Assembly: GCA_024762875.1 (NCBI GenBank)
Contig: JANTGR010000004.1
Coordinates: 1-40,728 of the forward strand
Length of the DNA: 40,728 nucleotides
DNA from: Sulfurospirillum sp.
GTDB lineage: Bacteria; Campylobacterota; Campylobacteria; Campylobacterales; QNZT01
Reading direction: 5' to 3'
Part shown: positions 12,113-21,550 of the stretch, in pieces
Position numbering within the stretch: the stretch's first letter is position 1
Layout of the letters: each line of letters opens with the position of its first letter
Program-made: the position numbers and the translations under genes
The notes under the pieces: generated by a model
What the model was told of the DNA's origin: nothing
The model's database searches: none
The model's input: only the letters and a program-made list of their open reading frames with translations

Positions 12113-12898
12113 TTACATTTGGACATGTAATTTAGCATACATCCCAGGAAATATTTCTTCATCTTTTAAATCAAATTTTACTCTTATAGTCATGGTATGT
12201 GTCATAGGATTTGCACTAGGCACAATAGCCTGCACTTCACCTGTTGTAATAAAATTGATTGAAGGGATTTCTACTTTCAGTTTTTTATGTTTGTGAATAT
12301 ATTTGAGATTGGATTCAGCGACAGATGCTTCAATGACCAAATCATGTAAATCTACCAATACCATTGCAAGCATACCCGGCATAATCATGTCACCCACTTT
12401 GATCCTTTTTTGGACAATCACACCGTCATTGGGTGCTTTCACTTCCAGATAGTTATATAAGCCGGTAAATTGTTTGATTTTAATCGTTGCCTGTTTGACG
12501 ACCTGTTTGGCTGCCTTTAGCATGGCCTTGGTATTTTCTGCAGCAATATCAAGATTTTCCAGGTCCAGTCTGGTTGTTGATTTGCGTTTTTTTGCGTTGC
12601 GCCTTTCTCTTTGAGCATTTGCCAAATGTGTCTGATACATCTCAACAAATATTTTTGCCTGTTCTAAACCTAAATCAGCCTGTGATTTCATTAAGTCAAA
12701 TTCTCCAGACTGCAGTTCAAACAGTACATCATCTCTTTTTACACTGTCACCCAGGTTGAAGTTGATTTTTTTAATATATCCCATATAGTGACTGCCTATC
12801 ATCTTCTGGCTGTCAGAAACAACGGTTCCAGGTACTGTCAGTGTGGATGCTTGCATGATGGATACAATAAAAAGTAATGCCATTAAAAGTTTGCTCAT
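12113..12898 (-). CDS. Periplasmic adaptor / membrane fusion protein (HlyD-like), not in an operon with a pump
   Basis: Signal peptide, lipoyl-like halves, VKAPNDGVIVQKRIKVGDMIMPG; clear paralog of 15611..16405. Confidence 0.85.
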   Translation of the reverse strand: MSKLLMALLFIVSIMQASTLTVPGTVVSDSQKMIGSHYMGYIKKINFNLGDSVKRDDVLFELQSGEFDLMKSQADLGLEQAKIFVEMYQTHLANAQRERRNAKKRKSTTRLDLENLDIAAENTKAMLKAAKQVVKQATIKIKQFTGLYNYLEVKAPNDGVIVQKRIKVGDMIMPGMLAMVLVDLHDLVIEASVAESNLKYIHKHKKLKVEIPSINFITTGEVQAIVPSANPMTHTMTIRVKFDLKDEEIFPGMYAKLHVQM

Positions 12899-13140
12899 TG
12901 ATTCCCTTATCCTATATTATATAGTTGTGTAATTTAGCTATTGATTTTAGCACTTAGTATATTAAAATCTGCATAAGCTGCAAAGGTGAGTATATTACTT
13001 TAACATAAGAATAGTTTATATTTTTAATTTTTAATTTAATTTATCAAATATAAAAATTACTTATCCTTTAAGGCCTATTTTAGGATATAAGTGTTATAAT
13101 TTTCTTTTATAAAACAAGTCTAAAGGAGAATAGAAATATT

Positions 13141-14007
13141 ATGAAAAGAGTTTTTATCGCAACAAGTTTGGCAGCATTATTAACAACGACGGCGTCAGCT
13201 GATTTTAGTTTTGGTGATATGTTCACTGATATGAAAGATGCAGTTACCGGCGTGAGTAAAGATATGAAAGAGAGTGTTGTTGAAACTGGTAGAAGTGCAG
13301 AAAGATCTGTAACAAATGTTAGTAAAGATCAAAAAGATACAATGACTAGTGTCAGTAAAGACGTGAGAGATTCTACAATTGAAGTAGCTGAAGATACAAA
13401 AGATACAGCAACAAATGCATCTGCAGATTTGAAAGCAAGTTCTCAGTCAGCTACAAAAGATCTTAAAGATTCAGCTATTACTGCTTCTCATGATACAAGA
13501 GACAGTGTGAAAACAGTATCTAATGATTCAAGAGACAGTGTAAAAGAAGTTTCTAACGATACAACTGACAGTGTAAAAACAGTATCAAATGATTCTAGAG
13601 ACAGTGTGAGTAAAGTTAGTGATGACACAAGAGACAGTGTGAAAACAGTATCAAATGATTCAAGAGACAGCGTAAAAGAAGTTTCTAATGATACAACTGA
13701 TAGTGTTAGAACAGTATCTAATGATACAAGAGACAGCGTAAAAGAAGTTTCTAATGATACAACTGACAGTGTAAAAACAGTATCTAATGACACAAGAGAC
13801 AGTGTAAAAAAAGTTAGTGATGATTCTAGAGACAGTGTCAATAAAGTAAGTGACAATGCTAGAGACAGTGCAAATACAGCTTCTAACAATACAAGAGAAA
13901 GTGTTACTAATGTCAGTAAAGATACTAGAGATAGTGTAAAAGAAGTATCAAATGACACAAGTGATAGCGTTAAAAAAGTCAGTGATGACGCTAAAGAAAC
14001 TAAATAG
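13141..14007 (+). CDS. Exported protein of gapless 11-residue repeats (LEA-like / hendecad helical repeat)
   Basis: Signal peptide MKRVFIATSLAALLTTTASA, then 23 repeats of consensus D-[TS]-R-D-S-V-K-x-V-S-[ND]. Confidence 0.85.
   Translation: MKRVFIATSLAALLTTTASADFSFGDMFTDMKDAVTGVSKDMKESVVETGRSAERSVTNVSKDQKDTMTSVSKDVRDSTIEVAEDTKDTATNASADLKASSQSATKDLKDSAITASHDTRDSVKTVSNDSRDSVKEVSNDTTDSVKTVSNDSRDSVSKVSDDTRDSVKTVSNDSRDSVKEVSNDTTDSVRTVSNDTRDSVKEVSNDTTDSVKTVSNDTRDSVKKVSDDSRDSVNKVSDNARDSANTASNNTRESVTNVSKDTRDSVKEVSNDTSDSVKKVSDDAKETK
13228..13986 (+). repeat. Tandem 33-bp repeat array encoding 23 x 11 aa
   Basis: Protein phases with no indel: 29 + 23x11 + 6 = 288 aa; strongest DNA-level repetition about 13490-13840 with a 66-bp higher-order unit. 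Confidence 0.9.
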
Positions 14008-14016
14008 TTTCAATTT

Positions 14017-14049
14017 TATACACTTTTGAGATCAAATCAAAAGTGTATA
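14017..14049 (+). terminator. Hairpin after repeat protein gene
   Basis: TATACACTTTTGA-GATCAAA-TCAAAAGTGTATA, perfect 13-bp stem. Confidence 0.75.
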
Positions 14050-14168
14050 ATATCCTCTTATTTTCCCCATTTTTTATCCTTCCTGATACCAAAAATACGA
14101 CTATAGAGATATAAGTAATTTTACTGTAGAATTAATGTTAAAAAACAATGAGACATTAGGGGTCTATA

Positions 14169-15614
14169 GTGAAAAAAATAATTTTGTCAATCTACGTATG
14201 TGTTTGTCATCTTGCCTATGCAAATGATATAAAAATATATGATAATTTATCTTTGGAAGATGCGGTAAACATCACTAAAAAACAAAATTTAGAGATCAAC
14301 ATTGCTAATTTTGACAAAGAAGTGAATGAGTTGGGAATACGTGTTGCAAACGGCTACAGTTTCGGTAAACTTGATGCTACATTGATGGGGCTTAGATCAA
14401 ATGATGCAGGTAATGTATTTGGTTTTAAACTGCAAAGCAGGGAAGCCAATTTTGGAGATTTTGGATTTGATCAGTTTTTGGGAGCTTTTGGTTCTGCTAT
14501 GACAAATAGTGCAGGTTTACCAGATTTTAATGCATTTGCTGCCAATATGGCAAATCCGGATGCCCAGGCACAATTACTTGGCATTCAACCTGATCAATTA
14601 AATTATCCAAAAGCGAGAAATCATTTTGATACCAAATTAACGTATATGATTCCTCTTTATACGGGCTGGAAATTAAAAAGTTATCGAGATATTGCCAAGA
14701 TGATGTCCAAAATGGCGGGGCTGGATAAAGAGAAAGTGGTAGCTGAAAAGCTTTTTCAGGTTGAAAAAGCCTATTATGATATCTCTTTGTTATCCAATTT
14801 TGAAAAAGATTTGAAAACAATTTATCACAATATGGAAAAATTGCGTAATACAACACTGGAAATGCGAAAAGAAGGCTATGCAAAAAAGAGTGATCTCCTT
14901 GAAGTAGAATCCAAGCTTGCAAATATAGAGCGAATGCTGCGTCAGACAGAGGCCAATACTGAACTCTCTTATCAGTTTTTGAGTTTTTTGTTGAATGCTG
15001 AAGTCAAATCAATCAAAACGATTGCTCTGGATGCTCCTGATTTTTCAATTAGTGTCAAAGAAGTATTGGCAAAAAATCTGGATATCAAAAAAGCAAAAAC
15101 AGGTTTGGCGATACAGTCTAAAATGGTAACAGTCGCAGGGTCATCTTTTCAGCCTCAAGTAGGGGCATTTGCTGAATACGGCAGTAGTGATAATAAAATT
15201 TTTAATGATTTTAAAGATCATGATAGATATACAGTGGGCGTCAAACTCTCTTATAACCTTTTTAATGGCGGGAGTGACTGGGCGACCTTGCAGCAGGAGA
15301 AGCTGAAAAAGCTCAAAGTTGCAAAGCAGGTGGAATTGGCCAAAAAAGGGATTGCTTTAAAATTTAGAAAAATCAAAACAGAGATTAAAAACTTTAATGC
15401 ACAAATTGAAAGTTTACAAAAAGAGGTTGAGCTTTCAAATGAGATATTTTTAAGTTATCAGGCACGCTATGATGAGGGATTGACTTCTATCAATGATGTA
15501 ATGATTAAAGAGGCATTGCAACTGGAGAAATTACTCGGCTTACAGCAAGTCCAAACGCGCAGAAATGAGAAGATTTTAGAATTGGCGAGATTAATATATG
15601 GAGAAAACAAATGA
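14169..15614 (+). CDS. TolC family outer membrane efflux protein
   Basis: 481 aa; signal peptide, LSLEDAVNITKKQNLEINIA, YDEGLTSINDVMIKEALQLE. Confidence 0.88.
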   Translation: MKKIILSIYVCVCHLAYANDIKIYDNLSLEDAVNITKKQNLEINIANFDKEVNELGIRVANGYSFGKLDATLMGLRSNDAGNVFGFKLQSREANFGDFGFDQFLGAFGSAMTNSAGLPDFNAFAANMANPDAQAQLLGIQPDQLNYPKARNHFDTKLTYMIPLYTGWKLKSYRDIAKMMSKMAGLDKEKVVAEKLFQVEKAYYDISLLSNFEKDLKTIYHNMEKLRNTTLEMRKEGYAKKSDLLEVESKLANIERMLRQTEANTELSYQFLSFLLNAEVKSIKTIALDAPDFSISVKEVLAKNLDIKKAKTGLAIQSKMVTVAGSSFQPQVGAFAEYGSSDNKIFNDFKDHDRYTVGVKLSYNLFNGGSDWATLQQEKLKKLKVAKQVELAKKGIALKFRKIKTEIKNFNAQIESLQKEVELSNEIFLSYQARYDEGLTSINDVMIKEALQLEKLLGLQQVQTRRNEKILELARLIYGENK

Positions 15615-16405
15615 AAAAAATAGTCATCACATTGTTGTTGGTAAGTAGTTATCTATTTGCCTTAAAAGTAGAATTATCCGGTACGGTCGTATCTGACAAT
15701 AAAAAGATGTTAACAAGCAGGTACATGGGCTTTATCAAAAGTGTGAATGTAGGTGAAGGTGATCGTGTTACCAAGGGGCAGCTTCTGTATGAGATTGATT
15801 CCAAAGAGATTGACAGTGCAAAGACACAAGTAGAGCTAGGTATCCAGCAGGCACAATTGTCATTGCAAATGTATCGTAACCAGCATACCAATCTTTTGCT
15901 CAATCTTGCAAGAAACAAAAGACTTTTTGCCAAAGATATGGTATCCAAATACCAATTGGAGAGCCTGGAGTTGGCTGAGAAAAATTTGGTTGATATGATC
16001 AAAGTTGCTAAAAAGCAGGTGCAACAGGCAAAAGCACGTTTGACAGAAGTCAATAACCAATACAATTATTTGAAAGTAAAAGCACCCAATGACGGTGTGA
16101 TTGTCCAAAAAAACATCAATGTCGGTGAAATGGCTATCCCAGGTATGCCAGCACTTGTTTTAACAGACCTGAGCAAATTGAAAATTATGACAGAAGTTGC
16201 CGAGAGCAACTTGCAGCATATGCGGATAGGGAAAAAAGTCAATATCGAAATTCCATCTGCTGGTCTCGTAACAGTAGGCCATGTCAGTTCGATTATACCA
16301 AGTTCAAACCCAATGACCCATACTTTTAAAATAAAAATAGATTTTGACAGAGGTGGGAAGTTGGTCTACCCGGGACTATACAGTAAAATATCATTTGAAG
16401 ATTAG
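15611..16405 (+). CDS. Periplasmic adaptor / membrane fusion protein of the RND system
   Basis: ATG overlaps TolC gene stop; signal peptide; VKAPNDGVIVQKNINVGEMAIPG. Confidence 0.9.
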   Translation: MKKIVITLLLVSSYLFALKVELSGTVVSDNKKMLTSRYMGFIKSVNVGEGDRVTKGQLLYEIDSKEIDSAKTQVELGIQQAQLSLQMYRNQHTNLLLNLARNKRLFAKDMVSKYQLESLELAEKNLVDMIKVAKKQVQQAKARLTEVNNQYNYLKVKAPNDGVIVQKNINVGEMAIPGMPALVLTDLSKLKIMTEVAESNLQHMRIGKKVNIEIPSAGLVTVGHVSSIIPSSNPMTHTFKIKIDFDRGGKLVYPGLYSKISFED

Positions 16406-16416
16406 GGAGCATTGAG

Positions 16417-18048
16417 ATGGAAGAAAAGGACATTGCTAAAATACCAGTGACGGATTATGCCGGGAAATTGGCAAAGACATTTATATACAACCCACTAACC
16501 CCTATCCTAGCTGTTTTCTTACTGGCAGTAGGGTATCTTGCCCTGGTAGTGATGCCCAGAGAAGAGGATCCTCAGATAGCGATCAGCGGTGGTACGATCA
16601 TGGTGGTCATCCCTGGATCCACACCCAGTGAGATCGAAAATGTTGTCGTTAAGCCGCTACAGAGAAAACTGCGTGAAATTTCAGGTTTGGAACATATATA
16701 TGGTGTTGCGGCCAATAATGTCGGCATCATTAATGTTATGTATAAAATCGGTGAAAACAGAGAAGATTCAAATTTGAAATTATATGACAAAGTGATGCAA
16801 AATATGAGTTTGATGCCAAAAGGTGCGATGCAGCCGATTGTGAAGCCGTTTGATATCGATATCGATGTGCCTATTGTGACTTTGGCCTTTTATGCGAAAG
16901 AGCATTCTTCTCTCTCTCAAACTGATCTTTTTAAGAAGGTACGGGATATTCAACAGGTGATGAATACAATCGACAATGTATCTAAAACAACACTTAAAGG
17001 TGAACATAAAGAGCAGTTTAATGTCAAAGTAGATCTATATAAGCTCTCTGGATACCATCTCTCATTGGGACAGTTAATGAAAGCAGTGCAGGCTCTGGCT
17101 GTCAATGTGCCTGAGGTCAAAGACCGTACAGCTGATGGTAAAATCGTGATGTTTGGTGTCAAAAATGCGATTAACAGTGTGGAAGATGTAAGAAATGTCA
17201 TTGTGGCGTCTTATATGGGGGCTCCTATTTATCTTAAAGATGTTGCTGATGTTGAAAGCAGTTATGATGTGCAAAACTACAAAGCTGCGGAAATTACACA
17301 ACGCCTGGAAAATGGCAAAATGAGTGACTTAAATAATCAAATAACCTTGTCTGTTTCCAAATTGAAAGGAACCAATGCAGTAAATGTTGCCGAAGCTGTG
17401 ATTGAAAAGCTTGATGAATACAAAGCTGAATTTCAAAAAGAGGGTATTGGCTATACTTTGACAAGGAACTATGGTGTAAGGGCTGATGAAGCAGTTAATG
17501 AATTGATGCATCACTTGATTATTACGATTATCATCATTGCTTTTGTTCTTGTGCTTGCTTTAGGCTGGAGAGAATCGGTCATTGTGACATTTACCGTGCC
17601 GGCTATTTTGGCAGTGACGCTTTTTATCGCTTATCTGACAGGACAGACGATCAACAGGATTACGTTATTTGCTTTTCTTTTGAGTCTGGGACTGCTGGTG
17701 GATGCTGCTATCATTGTTATCGAAAATATCCACAGACATATGCATGCACATGATGCAGCCGAGCGGGAAAAAGATGAGATCATGATAACGGCAACAGATG
17801 AGATTGGTGCTCCTACCAATGTTGCTACTCTGGCTATTATCTTGACGATGGTACCTATGGCATTTGTGGGAGGCATGATGGGTGAATTTATGAAGCCCAT
17901 ACCCTACAATGTGCCGGTAGCACTTTTTGCTTCTTTGATTGTGGCATATATCTTTACGCCTTATTTGGCAAATAAAATGTTAAAAAAACCAAAAGCACAT
18001 CATCATCAACACCATTTTCAAAAACAGAAGCAAGAAGGGGAAAAATAA
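16417..18048 (+). CDS. RND efflux transporter, N-terminal half (TM1-TM6)
   Basis: 543 aa; VMPREEDPQIAISGGTIMVVIPGSTPSEIENVV, LGLLVDAAIIVIENIHRH; ends with KAHHHQHHFQKQKQEGEK. Confidence 0.92.
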   Translation: MEEKDIAKIPVTDYAGKLAKTFIYNPLTPILAVFLLAVGYLALVVMPREEDPQIAISGGTIMVVIPGSTPSEIENVVVKPLQRKLREISGLEHIYGVAANNVGIINVMYKIGENREDSNLKLYDKVMQNMSLMPKGAMQPIVKPFDIDIDVPIVTLAFYAKEHSSLSQTDLFKKVRDIQQVMNTIDNVSKTTLKGEHKEQFNVKVDLYKLSGYHLSLGQLMKAVQALAVNVPEVKDRTADGKIVMFGVKNAINSVEDVRNVIVASYMGAPIYLKDVADVESSYDVQNYKAAEITQRLENGKMSDLNNQITLSVSKLKGTNAVNVAEAVIEKLDEYKAEFQKEGIGYTLTRNYGVRADEAVNELMHHLIITIIIIAFVLVLALGWRESVIVTFTVPAILAVTLFIAYLTGQTINRITLFAFLLSLGLLVDAAIIVIENIHRHMHAHDAAEREKDEIMITATDEIGAPTNVATLAIILTMVPMAFVGGMMGEFMKPIPYNVPVALFASLIVAYIFTPYLANKMLKKPKAHHHQHHFQKQKQEGEK

Positions 18049-19721
18049 TGAACTGGTTGGAAAATTTTGTTTTAACAGTCAATGCCAAAAAATCTAAAAG
18101 AAGAATGGTTATTTTGATTACGTTTCTGGCTTTGTTTGCAACTATCATGATGTTGCCTACCAAACTGGTTCTTGCACGTATGTTACCGGGTAAAAGTGCC
18201 AACACATTTTCTATATATGTAGATACACCGAGTGGCTCTTCTATCGAAGAGACCAAAAAAGTGACAAATTGTGTAGTCGATATCTTAAAAAAAGAGGATG
18301 AAGTAACAAATACAGAAATCTACCTGGGGCAGGGTGCACCACTTGATTATGCGGGGCTGGTAAAAGGTTCTACGTTGAAACAGGGTGAAAATGTGGCAGA
18401 AATGGTTATCAACCTTACTGATAAACATGAACGTGATGAGCCTTCATTTTTGATGATTCAACGTCTGCGTCCTGTGATTCAATCACATTGTGGTATCCTC
18501 AAAGAAGGGACAAACATTAAAATGATTGAGCAGCCTTCCGGACCTCCGACACTTGCTTCAATCGTTGTTGAAGTAACAACAGATGATTTGTATACCAATA
18601 GAAAAATATCTGAAGATGTTAAAAATATTTTGAAACAAACACCTGGTTTGGTGGATGTGGACATCATGGAAGAAGAGTTTTATGACCGTTATGAACTCAT
18701 CGCAGATACCGAAAAAATAAGTCGTTCGGGTATTTCATTGGAGCAATTAAACAAGATTTTGTATCTTGCTTTTGAAGGGATGAATATTGCGGTCAAAAAC
18801 TCACAACACTCTCCTGATCAGATTCCTATCTTTTTGTCTTTGAGTGATGGTACACGAAAAGTTGAAAATATGTCATCTGAAGCCCTGGAGGCCAAGATAT
18901 CTTCTTTGAAACTGATGAATCAAATGGGGATGATGGTTCCAGTCAGTGAGTTGGTGCATATTGAAAAGAAAAAAAGTTTTCCGGCAATCTTTTCCAAAGA
19001 TTTGCGCAGAAGCACGAATGTTTTGGCTGAAACAGACATGGTATCACAAGTCTATCCATTGTTAGAAGCAAGAGACAAGATGATTGCATTCTTTTCAAAG
19101 GATTACAATGTCACCAAAGAGGCTGGTATGTCAACCAATATGTTTGATTTGCATCTAAGCGATAAAAGAACAGGTGAAAAGATCTTACTGCGTTGGGATG
19201 GTGAGATGAAAGTAACACTGGATACTTTTAGAGATCTTGGTGGTGCATTTATTGCTGCTTTGATTTTGATTTTTTTACTACTGGTGATTTATTATAAGAG
19301 TTTTGCGATTTCCGGTATTATCCTAGGTGGTAGTTTTCTTTCTATCATTGGGGTTATATTGGGGCACTGGGTAGCAAACTGGTTTACTTCAGAAACATTT
19401 TTTCTCACAGCAACTTCATTGATCGGTTTTATAGCATTGATGGGTATCAGTTCAAGAAATTCGCTTTTACTGGTTGATTTTACGAAGTCTTTGATGGAAG
19501 AACATGGTATGGAAAAACAAAAGGCTATAGCGGTAGCGACAGCCACAAGGGCCAAGCCTATCATGTTGACAGCCGTGGCTATCATCCTGGGTTCTGCACT
19601 GCTTGCTTCTGATCCTATCTTTGGTGGATTGGGTGTTGCGCTGATTTCCGGTACCGTTGCAGCTGTTGCTGTTTCGCTGCTCTTTGTACCTGTCTTGATG
19701 AGTCAGACTAAAGCTATATAA
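18048..19721 (+). CDS. RND efflux transporter, C-terminal half (TM7-TM12)
   Basis: 557 aa; TAATG stop/start overlap with the N half; GISSRNSLLLVDFTKSLMEE, ATATRAKPIMLTAVAIILGSALL. Confidence 0.92.
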   Translation: MNWLENFVLTVNAKKSKRRMVILITFLALFATIMMLPTKLVLARMLPGKSANTFSIYVDTPSGSSIEETKKVTNCVVDILKKEDEVTNTEIYLGQGAPLDYAGLVKGSTLKQGENVAEMVINLTDKHERDEPSFLMIQRLRPVIQSHCGILKEGTNIKMIEQPSGPPTLASIVVEVTTDDLYTNRKISEDVKNILKQTPGLVDVDIMEEEFYDRYELIADTEKISRSGISLEQLNKILYLAFEGMNIAVKNSQHSPDQIPIFLSLSDGTRKVENMSSEALEAKISSLKLMNQMGMMVPVSELVHIEKKKSFPAIFSKDLRRSTNVLAETDMVSQVYPLLEARDKMIAFFSKDYNVTKEAGMSTNMFDLHLSDKRTGEKILLRWDGEMKVTLDTFRDLGGAFIAALILIFLLLVIYYKSFAISGIILGGSFLSIIGVILGHWVANWFTSETFFLTATSLIGFIALMGISSRNSLLLVDFTKSLMEEHGMEKQKAIAVATATRAKPIMLTAVAIILGSALLASDPIFGGLGVALISGTVAAVAVSLLFVPVLMSQTKAI

Positions 19722-19727
19722 TGTATG

Positions 19728-19754
19728 AATTAAGGCTTAAGATAAGCCTTAATT
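19728..19754 (+). terminator. Hairpin after RND operon
   Basis: AATTAAGGCTTA-AGA-TAAGCCTTAATT, perfect 12-bp stem then TTTC. Confidence 0.75.
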
Positions 19755-19859
19755 TCATATTGTATTTATTTATTAAATATTATTTATCTGCTAATTTTAA
19801 TCTATAAAAGCTATAATATCACTTTTACTTATATATATAAATTTAAAGGAGATAATATA

Positions 19860-21089
19860 ATGAAAAAAATCGTAAGTCTTTCACTTTTGGCAACAACAAT
19901 GTTGTTTGCAACTAATGGTGATAATTTAATAGGAATAGGCGCAGAGTCTCGTGCAATGGGTGGTACTGGTATCGGTATGAGTATGGGAACAGATGCGGTA
20001 TTTAAAAATCCTGCATGGGTTGTTGACAGTAAAGGGTTTAATGCTTCATTTGGTGCGACTGCTTTTATGCCAGATGTCAAAGCTACAGTTGCTGGACCAC
20101 AACTTGGTATGCCGGGTGAGACAAAAAGTAAAGCTGACTTTTCTATCATCCCTACCGTAGGTATCACAGATCATATCGATGAAAATTTAGCGTATGGTGT
20201 AGGTATGTTTGGTGTATCTGGAATGGGTGTTGATTACCGTAATGAAACCAACCCTGGCCTGGCAAATATGAGAACAGCATTTCAATATATGCGTTTTGTA
20301 CCTAGTATCTCTTATAAAATGGAAGATTTAAGAATCGGTGTAGGTTTAACAGTTGCGTATGGTGCTTTAAGTATGGCAGCTTATACGCCGAGTAATCCAC
20401 AAGATCCTACAACTGCAGCACCAAGAGGTGGTGGTTTGAGTGAAGATTTTGGTGTTGGTGCGCAAGTTGGTGTGGGGTATCATGTGACACCTGAGTTCAC
20501 AGTCGGTGCGACCTATCAAAGTGCTGTTGAGACAACATATGAAGATGTCTTTGACTTTGATGCAGGTAATATGAACAATGGTTATGATGATTTGAAACTT
20601 TCTCAACCTGCAGAAGCAGGTATCGGTTTTGGATATACTGATCCATGTAAACTTTATTCATTGACATTTGATTACCACCGTATTATGTGGTCTGATGCTG
20701 ATGGTTATGATGCATTCCAATGGGATGACCAGGATGTATTCTCAGTGGGTGGATCATACACTGCTACAGAAGATTTAGTACTTAGACTGGGGTATAGTTA
20801 TGCCAAGTCACCATTGCATGACAAGACATTCACAGCTGCTACCGTAGGTGGAGCACCATTTCAAGGCGCAAATATAGCGTATTTTAATACACTTGGTTTC
20901 CCTGCATACAGTGATTCACATATCACAGGTGGTCTCTCTTATCAAGTTTCCAAATCAACTGGTATTGATGTAGCATATGTCTATGCACCAAAAGTAACAG
21001 AAACATCCAATGCATTTGGTCCAAACAATACACTGAGCGCTTCTAACGAGCAAAATTCAGTCACAGTAGTTGTAAACTACGCGTTTTAA
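19860..21089 (+). CDS. OmpP1/FadL family outer membrane protein
   Basis: Signal peptide; NLIGIGAESRAMGGTGIGMSMGTDAVFKNPA; C-terminal aromatic residue (VVVNYAF). Confidence 0.88.
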   Translation: MKKIVSLSLLATTMLFATNGDNLIGIGAESRAMGGTGIGMSMGTDAVFKNPAWVVDSKGFNASFGATAFMPDVKATVAGPQLGMPGETKSKADFSIIPTVGITDHIDENLAYGVGMFGVSGMGVDYRNETNPGLANMRTAFQYMRFVPSISYKMEDLRIGVGLTVAYGALSMAAYTPSNPQDPTTAAPRGGGLSEDFGVGAQVGVGYHVTPEFTVGATYQSAVETTYEDVFDFDAGNMNNGYDDLKLSQPAEAGIGFGYTDPCKLYSLTFDYHRIMWSDADGYDAFQWDDQDVFSVGGSYTATEDLVLRLGYSYAKSPLHDKTFTAATVGGAPFQGANIAYFNTLGFPAYSDSHITGGLSYQVSKSTGIDVAYVYAPKVTETSNAFGPNNTLSASNEQNSVTVVVNYAF

Positions 21090-21133
21090 TCTATTGTGTT
21101 AGAGTAGGGAGTAGGGCTTTGCCCTCTCCTTAT

Positions 21134-21550
21134 TTATTTGTTGCAGCTTGACATTGCTATATCTGCAGCTTCGCTACTTCCACCTTCTTTTCCATCTGCA
21201 CCAAGAGAGAGAATATCTATAGTACCGTCATCATTGGTATAAATGTAAGGGTTTTTCCATGGATCAACAGGCTGTTTACCATCTAAAAAACCACCATTTG
21301 GATAAGATTTATATTTTTCTTCATCCGGGTTGGATACGAGTGCTTTGATGCCTTCTTCTGTACTTGGATACATGCCATTTTGCAACTTGAAGTTTTTAAG
21401 GGCATCTTTTATACTTTGCATTTGAATGCAGACTATCTTTCTTTTTGCCTGTTCCCCTTGTCCTAAAAGATTTGGCAGAACCAAACCGGCTAAAAGTCCT
21501 AGTATGATGATCACAATCATGATCTCAATCAGTGAAAAACCTTTTCTCAT
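21134..21550 (-). CDS. gspG: Type II secretion major pseudopilin GspG-like
   Basis: MRKGFSLIEIMIVIIILGLLAGLVLPNLLGQGEQAKRK...GGFLDGKQPVDPWKNPYIYTNDDGTIDILSLGADGKEGG. Confidence 0.93.
   Translation of the reverse strand: MRKGFSLIEIMIVIIILGLLAGLVLPNLLGQGEQAKRKIVCIQMQSIKDALKNFKLQNGMYPSTEEGIKALVSNPDEEKYKSYPNGGFLDGKQPVDPWKNPYIYTNDDGTIDILSLGADGKEGGSSEAADIAMSSCNK

Noticed and set aside
13488-13958. 156-aa antisense ORF across the 11-mer repeat gene
   Set aside because: Stop-free only because the 33-bp repeat is in phase; low-complexity LSLVSL translation with no plausible function.
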